Of a stretch of 64,000 nt of DNA, positions 59,696-64,000 are shown piece by piece. Within the stretch, counting starts at the first letter, position 1. Every line of letters begins with the position of its first letter. The notes under the pieces were generated by a model. That model was not told where the DNA came from. It saw nothing but the letters and a program-made list of their open reading frames with translations, and did no database searches. The stretch is taken from positions 1 to 64,000 of the forward strand of contig JAEYRZ010000115.1 of the NCBI GenBank assembly GCA_023435265.1, written 5' to 3'. A program made the position numbers and the translations under genes. Source of the stretch: Pseudomonadota bacterium (lineage in GTDB: Bacteria > Desulfobacterota > Desulfobacteria > Desulfobacterales > Desulfosarcinaceae).

Positions 59696-60042
59696 AGCCG
59701 TCCTTTATAACACTTGGAGCGTACAACTGCCGCAATGCCTGAGGGTATTGCAGGTGGCGGTCCATATATGATTAAGCGCCGATATATCGAAAACACAAGT
59801 GCGAAGGTGGATGCCTCAGTGAATTTCGTGGAATATCGGTTCGAGCAGATGGCTTGCGATAAGATCCGTATCCACTGCGAGTCAGGCGCTGCAAAACCAG
59901 CCGAAACCCGCCACTGAATCACGGCTTCTGATTTCCGATGGTTGCGAGTCTGCGGGGGCGACTCCAAGAGGCTGCTTGAATTTGTTAACCGTCTGGATTT
60001 TTGGAAAGAGGGCAGCGTGGAGCGCTGCCCTCTGCATTTTGA
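59696..60042. other. Noncoding gap between the split kinase and leuA
   Basis: No credible gene; short frames on both strands lack ribosome sites. It holds the kinase promoter on the left and, on the right, the strong leuA terminator at 60007-60033. Confidence 0.45.
60007..60033 (-). terminator. Rho-independent terminator of leuA
   Basis: AGAGGGCAGCG (60007-60017) pairs perfectly with CGCTGCCCTCT (60023-60033) over a 5-base loop. It begins 10 bases after the leuA stop on the minus strand and is followed there by TTTCC. On the plus strand it is followed by GCATTTTGATT, so it could work in both directions. Confidence 0.8.
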
Positions 60043-61581
60043 TTACAGCCCCTGCGTGGCCTGCAGCGGGTGTGCCTTCAGGTACTCCAGGCGGTTCAGG
60101 CCGTTGATGTAGGCCAGTGCGCTGGCGGTCAGGATGTCGGGATCCGAACCGCGTCCCAGGGCGGTCAGCCCGTTTTCCCTGAGGCGCACGGTCACCTCGC
60201 CCTGGGCGTCGGTTCCGCCGGTCAGGGCGCTGATCGAAAAGCGCATCAGTTCCGACTGGGTGTGGGTCAGCTTGGCGATTGTATTGTAGCAGGCGTCGAT
60301 GGGTCCGTTGCCGTAGCCGGCATCGCGCACCGAACGGCCGTTGATCGAGAGCTGAACGCTGGCCATGGGCATCACCGTGGTGCCGGCGCTGACGTGCAGG
60401 TACTGCAAGGCGAAGATGTCGGTGGTGCGCAGCACACCTTCGGTAACGATCGCTTCCAGATCTTCGTCCATCACATGCTTTTTCTTGTCCGCCAGCTCTT
60501 TGAACTTTTTGAAGACCAGGTTCAGTTCCTCATCGGAGAGATCGTAGCCGATCTCCTTCAGGCGGCTGCGCAGGGCATGCCGTCCGGAATGCTTGCCCAT
60601 CACCATTTTCGTGGCGCTCAAGCCGATCGTTTCGGGCCGCATGATTTCGTAGGTCATGGGATTCTTGAGCATGCCGTCCTGGTGGATGCCGGCTTCATGC
60701 GCAAAGGCGTTGGCGCCCACGACGGCCTTGTTGGGCTGCACGATGATGCCCGTGATCAGGCTTACCAGGCGGCTGGTGGGGTAGAGGTGCTCGGTCTGGA
60801 TGCGGGTGGCCAGCGGCAGGTAGTTGCCGCGCGTGTGCAGGGCCATGACCACCTCTTCGAGAGAAGTGTTGCCCGCCCGTTCGCCGATGCCGTTGATGGT
60901 CACTTCGGCCTGGCGCGCGCCGGCCGCAAGCGCCGCCAGCGTGTTGGCCGTGGCCAGGCCGAGGTCGTTGTGGCAGTGCACGCTGAGCACCGCGCGGTCG
61001 ATGTTAGGGGTATGCGCGCAGACATACTTCACCAGATCGGCGAATTCGCTGGGGATGGCGTAACCGACCGTATCGGGCAGGTTGACCGTGGCGGCGCCCG
61101 CTTCGATGGCCGCCCCGAACACGCGGCACAGAAAATCGCGGTCGCTGCGCGAACCGTCTTCGGCCGAGAATTCGACGTTGTCGGTGAGCGATTTGGCATA
61201 ACGCACGGCTTCCACGGCCGCGGCGACCACCTGGTCGCGGTTCATCTTGAGCTTGTATTCCATGTGGATGTCCGAGGTGGCGATGAACGTGTGGATGCGC
61301 GGCTTGACGGCCTTTTTCACGGCAGCCCAGGCGCGGTCGATGTCGGCCCGGTTGGCGCGCGCCAGTGCGGCCACCTCGGTAGTCTGCAGGCGGGCCGCGA
61401 TCTGGGAGACGGCTTCATAGTCGCCTTCCGATGCCGCGGGAAACCCGGCTTCGAGCACATCCACGCCCAGCTTCTCCAATTGGACGGCCAAACGCAGTTT
61501 TTCGGCGGTGTTCATACTGGCGCCCGGCGACTGCTCGCCGTCGCGCAGGGTGGTATCGAAGATTTTGACGATTTCAGACAT
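60043..61581 (-). CDS. leuA: 2-isopropylmalate synthase
   Basis: The 512-residue enzyme condenses acetyl-CoA and 2-ketoisovalerate to start leucine synthesis. It has the DRE-TIM metallolyase motifs FDTTLRDGEQSPGA (residue 8 onward) and SVHCHNDLGLATAN, plus NGIGERAGN and GIHQDGMLKNP, and a C-terminal LeuA regulatory domain (VQLSINGRSVRDAGYGNGP) for leucine feedback. ATG 61581 follows GAGGAAAA. It is the third gene of the minus-strand ilvC-cimA-leuA block and ends at a strong terminator. Confidence 0.95.
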   Translation of the reverse strand: MSEIVKIFDTTLRDGEQSPGASMNTAEKLRLAVQLEKLGVDVLEAGFPAASEGDYEAVSQIAARLQTTEVAALARANRADIDRAWAAVKKAVKPRIHTFIATSDIHMEYKLKMNRDQVVAAAVEAVRYAKSLTDNVEFSAEDGSRSDRDFLCRVFGAAIEAGAATVNLPDTVGYAIPSEFADLVKYVCAHTPNIDRAVLSVHCHNDLGLATANTLAALAAGARQAEVTINGIGERAGNTSLEEVVMALHTRGNYLPLATRIQTEHLYPTSRLVSLITGIIVQPNKAVVGANAFAHEAGIHQDGMLKNPMTYEIMRPETIGLSATKMVMGKHSGRHALRSRLKEIGYDLSDEELNLVFKKFKELADKKKHVMDEDLEAIVTEGVLRTTDIFALQYLHVSAGTTVMPMASVQLSINGRSVRDAGYGNGPIDACYNTIAKLTHTQSELMRFSISALTGGTDAQGEVTVRLRENGLTALGRGSDPDILTASALAYINGLNRLEYLKAHPLQATQGL

Positions 61582-61720
61582 TTTCTTTTCCTCGCTCGTT
61601 GATCGATATCGATTCGGTAATCGCCTGTTCCGAAAACAGATGGATCTCAATCGACCCGAGCATGCGCCGCAGGAAGAAGGTGCTGATTTCTCCTGCGGCG
61701 TAAACACCGACCTTTCGCAT
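61574..61720 (-). CDS. Putative 48-residue ORF overlapping the leuA start
   Basis: A short frame starting at ATG 61720 (MRKVGVYAAGEISTFFLRRM) ends at TGA 61574, overlapping the leuA ATG by eight bases. GGGAG lies five bases upstream of its start. Translation of the frame would couple to leuA. A 10-bp hairpin (CGCCGCAGGA at 61665-61674 with TCCTGCGGCG at 61691-61700) lies inside it. It has no recognised domain. It may be a leader-type ORF, or chance. Confidence 0.35.
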   Translation of the reverse strand: MRKVGVYAAGEISTFFLRRMLGSIEIHLFSEQAITESISINERGKENV

Positions 61721-61769
61721 AAATTCTCCCATTAATGAATGATTCAACCGTTCGGCGGCCGATCCCCCC

Positions 61770-61811
61770 AGAGGGCACAAAGCATGTACCTGGACACTCT
61801 TTGTGCCCTCT
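61770..61811 (-). promoter_or_regulatory. Strong hairpin between cimA and leuA
   Basis: AGAGGGCACAAAG (61770-61782) pairs perfectly with CTTTGTGCCCTCT (61799-61811) over a 16-base loop. It is directly downstream of the cimA stop (61828) on the minus strand. No T-run follows on that strand, so it may be a processing or attenuation element rather than a full terminator. Confidence 0.55.
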
Positions 61812-61827
61812 TTGTCCTCTGTCTAAA

Positions 61828-63402
61828 CTACTGCTTCGCCAATTTATACTGAAAGCTGTCCGCCAGCGCCTGCCAGCTGGCTTCGATGATATCTTCCGAA
61901 ACCCCCAGAGTGGCCCAGATGTCGTCCTGGTCGCGCGATTCGATGAAGACGCGTACGCGCGCCGCGGTGCCCTCGCAGCCGTCGATGACGCGCACCTTGA
62001 AATCAACCAGGCGCATACTCTCCAGGTTGGGGAAGAACTTGCCCAGCGCCTTGCGCAGGGCGTTGTCCAAGGCGCTGACCGGCCCGCTGCCTTCGGCGGC
62101 GGTGATTTCATGCTGGCCGTCCACGGCGATTTTGATCGTGGCGTGCGCGACACAATGCTTGTCTTTGTCCTTCTCGATGGTCACGCGGAACGATTCGAGT
62201 TCGAAGCGCGGGGTGAACTGCTCGGTACACTTCTGCAGCAGGATTTTGAGTGAACCCTCGGCCACGTCGAACTGGTAGCCCTTATCTTCGAGGGCCTTGA
62301 TCTCGGAAACGATCTGCTTGCAACCCACGCCGTTCCCGCCAAGTTCGACACCCAACTCTCTGGCTTTGTAGGCCACATTGCTCTGGCCCGACATGTCGGA
62401 GACCAGCACGCGCCGCTGATTGCCGACCAGCGAAGGGTCCATGTGCTCGTAGGCGCGCGGCAGTTTCATGATGGCGTTGACATGCAGGCCGCCCTTGTGG
62501 GCGAAGGCGCTCTTGCCGACGAAGGGCCGTGAATTGAGCGGGATCATGTTGGCCGTTTCGCTGACGAAGCGGGAGATGCTTTTGAGCTGGGCTATGTTTG
62601 CGGCCGGTATGGTGGGGTGTCCCATTTTCAACGACAACACGGGGATCAGGGACATCAGGTCGGCATTGCCGCAGCGTTCGCCGTAGCCGTTGACTGTGCC
62701 CTGCACCATCGTCGCGCCGGACTGCACGGCAGCGATGGCGTTGGCCACGGCCAGTCCGCAGTCGTTGTGGGTATGGATGCCGATGCGAGCGCGGCAATCC
62801 TTCGCGTCCAGGAAGCGCTGGACGGCGTCCACGGCGGTCTGCACGTCGGAGGGCAGGGTGCCGCCGTTGGTATCGCACAGCACCAGGGTTTCGGCGCCGG
62901 CCGCGGCGGCTTCGGCCAGGGTCGCAAGCGCGTAATCCGGGTCGTTCTTCCACGCATCGAAGAAATGTTCGGCATCGTAAACCACTTCGCGGCCGTGCGT
63001 CCGGAGCAGGACGATGCTGTCGCGGATCATGGCCAGATTTTCGGCACGCGTGTTGTCCATGATTTCTTCCACATGCAGCGGCCAGCTCTTGCCGACGATG
63101 GCCACGGCCGGCGCGCGGCTGTCGATCAAGGCGCGCAGGTTGGGATCGTCGGCCGCCCGGGTGTTCGGTTTGCGCGTGGATCCGAAGGCCGTAATGCGGG
63201 CATTTTTGAAATTTTCCTTCTGCACCAGTTCATAGAAACGCCGGTCGCGGATATTGGCGCCCGGCCATCCGCCCTCGATGTAGTGTGCCCCCAGGTCGTC
63301 GAGTTTTTTGGCGATGCGCAGCTTCTCTTCGGCAGAGAAGTTGATGTTCTCTCCCTGAGTGCCATCGCGCAGTGTGGTATCGTAAATCAGAACGGGATGC
63401 AT
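61828..63402 (-). CDS. cimA: (R)-citramalate synthase
   Basis: The 524-residue enzyme makes citramalate from pyruvate and acetyl-CoA, the threonine-independent route to isoleucine. It has the DRE-TIM motifs YDTTLRDGTQGENIN (residue 7 onward) and GIHTHNDCGLAVAN, and NGYGERCGN and GGLHVNAIMK typical of the CimA/TIGR00977 type, plus a C-terminal LeuA dimer-type regulatory domain. LeuA-like homologues differ in the ligand motifs (the 'GERAGN' region reads GERCGN here). ATG 63402 follows AAGGA. It lies between ilvC and leuA, which supports the role in isoleucine and valine/leucine synthesis. Confidence 0.93.
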   Translation of the reverse strand: MHPVLIYDTTLRDGTQGENINFSAEEKLRIAKKLDDLGAHYIEGGWPGANIRDRRFYELVQKENFKNARITAFGSTRKPNTRAADDPNLRALIDSRAPAVAIVGKSWPLHVEEIMDNTRAENLAMIRDSIVLLRTHGREVVYDAEHFFDAWKNDPDYALATLAEAAAAGAETLVLCDTNGGTLPSDVQTAVDAVQRFLDAKDCRARIGIHTHNDCGLAVANAIAAVQSGATMVQGTVNGYGERCGNADLMSLIPVLSLKMGHPTIPAANIAQLKSISRFVSETANMIPLNSRPFVGKSAFAHKGGLHVNAIMKLPRAYEHMDPSLVGNQRRVLVSDMSGQSNVAYKARELGVELGGNGVGCKQIVSEIKALEDKGYQFDVAEGSLKILLQKCTEQFTPRFELESFRVTIEKDKDKHCVAHATIKIAVDGQHEITAAEGSGPVSALDNALRKALGKFFPNLESMRLVDFKVRVIDGCEGTAARVRVFIESRDQDDIWATLGVSEDIIEASWQALADSFQYKLAKQ

Positions 63403-63457
63403 GCTCGATATCCTTGTCGTAGCGGCGCCCGGCCCGCCGACCGACCGGGCGCGCGGT

Positions 63458-64000
63458 TTACTTATTGCGGCCGCGATTTTCAGGGCGCAGACTGCGCACC
63501 GCACGCCCGGCCCGCCACATTTCTGAATCGCCGATGCGCTTCAATTCGGCATCCAATTTCTCCCGGTAATCCGGCGTGCTGTTGGCCGACAGCACGCGGC
63601 GGGTTTCATCGCCGGAAACGACTTTGCGATAGAGTTCTTGGAAGACCGGCGTCACCGCATCGCGGAACCGGGGGGCCCAGTCCAGCGCGCCGCGCTGGGC
63701 GGTGGTGCTGCAGTTGGCATACATCCAGTCCATGCCGTTGGCGGCCACCAGTCGGATCAGGCTCTGCGTGAGCTCTTCGACCGTTTCGTTGAAAGCTTCG
63801 CTGGGGCTGTGGCCGTTCTTGCGCAGCAGCGTGTATTGCGCCTCCATGACGCCGGCCAGGCAGCCCATCAGCACCCCGCGTTCACCGGTCAGGTCGCTGT
63901 ACACCTCTTTTTCGAATGTGGTGGGGAAAAGATATCCGGAGCCGATGGCGATGCCCAGGGCCAGCGTGCGCTCCTTGGCGCGGCCGGTGGCGTCCTGGAA
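63458..64000 (-). CDS. ilvC: Ketol-acid reductoisomerase, plant-like class II, partial (C-terminal part)
   Basis: The frame is open to the right edge of the window, so the N-terminal Rossmann domain is outside. The visible 180 residues hold the duplicated C-terminal KARI domain (GYLFPTTFEKEVYSDLTGER, SPSEAFNETVEELTQSLI, MDWMYANCSTTAQRGALDW) and end with EMWRAGRAVRSLRP. This ending and the SDLTGERGVLMG segment match the long class II (plant- and E. coli-type) enzymes rather than the short class I. The enzyme rearranges and reduces acetolactate in valine, leucine and isoleucine synthesis. It heads or continues the ilvC-cimA-leuA block. Confidence 0.92.
   Translation of the reverse strand, partial: FQDATGRAKERTLALGIAIGSGYLFPTTFEKEVYSDLTGERGVLMGCLAGVMEAQYTLLRKNGHSPSEAFNETVEELTQSLIRLVAANGMDWMYANCSTTAQRGALDWAPRFRDAVTPVFQELYRKVVSGDETRRVLSANSTPDYREKLDAELKRIGDSEMWRAGRAVRSLRPENRGRNK

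Noticed and set aside
59714..59917. 67-residue plus-strand frame between the kinase and leuA
   Set aside because: No ribosome site, no domain, and a minus-strand frame of similar length crosses it.
60070..61602. 510-residue open frame on the plus strand across leuA
   Set aside because: Antisense to leuA, His/Gly/Val-rich and without motifs.
1..64000. CRISPR arrays and cas genes
   Set aside because: I saw no regularly spaced direct repeats and no cas-like protein.

Overview
The window reads as part of a GC-rich Gram-negative chromosome. A deltaproteobacterial (Desulfobacterota, possibly Desulfosarcina-like) origin is my best inference. It rests on the citramalate route to branched-chain amino acids with a plant-type ketol-acid reductoisomerase, the many NarL-type hybrid histidine kinases, c-type haem proteins with extracellular repeat lipoproteins, and dispersed palindromic repeats. 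No rRNA gene or complete tRNA gene was seen, so taxonomy is not fixed.

Layout. 0-24 kb is GC-rich housekeeping and stress DNA: the tail of a gene entering from the left, thiL behind a MocR-type regulator, a divergent aminotransferase, a convergent murein endopeptidase/L,D-transpeptidase pair, a DUF523-DUF1722/corA/mscS/uvsE operon, flavin-fold (PPOX) proteins (one frameshifted), an SDR-DUF2867 protein, ftsH, a gamma carbonic anhydrase, a dynamin-like GTPase operon, a PHP phosphoesterase, a diguanylate cyclase, pyrD and a chalcone-isomerase-like secreted protein.

24.4-43.7 kb is the most unusual part: a two-armed locus for a predicted secreted copper/haem redox system. The minus arm (33168 down to 24449) carries two multicopper-oxidase-like proteins, two HAF-repeat lipoproteins, a large duplicated secreted protein, a cytochrome c' and a small secreted protein. 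The plus arm (35202 to 40542) carries a related secreted protein, a di-haem MauG/CcpA-like cytochrome and a third HAF lipoprotein. Both arms are preceded by the same 45-bp element (37 of 45 positions identical, including 18 in a row). Two NarL-family response regulators lie between the arms; a hybrid kinase and a cytochrome b561 follow. Three proteins from the two arms share a C-terminal beta-rich module, which suggests one secreted assembly. The two multicopper proteins look complementary: one keeps a type-1 copper Cys motif, the other has His-Asp-His at the equivalent place.

43.8-57 kb is visibly AT-richer and holds a signalling and stress block: a KaiC-like double ATPase overlapping a hybrid kinase by one base, a remnant of a kinase ATPase domain, a tandem universal stress protein, a CBS-MgtE protein, an Rnk-type factor, a FemAB-like acyltransferase, glutamate dehydrogenase with three small genes ahead of it, and a CPA1 antiporter. 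57-59.7 kb is one PAS-rich histidine kinase split by a frameshift at a C4/G4 run. 60-64 kb is the leucine/isoleucine block ilvC-cimA-leuA on the minus strand, with ilvC running off the right edge.
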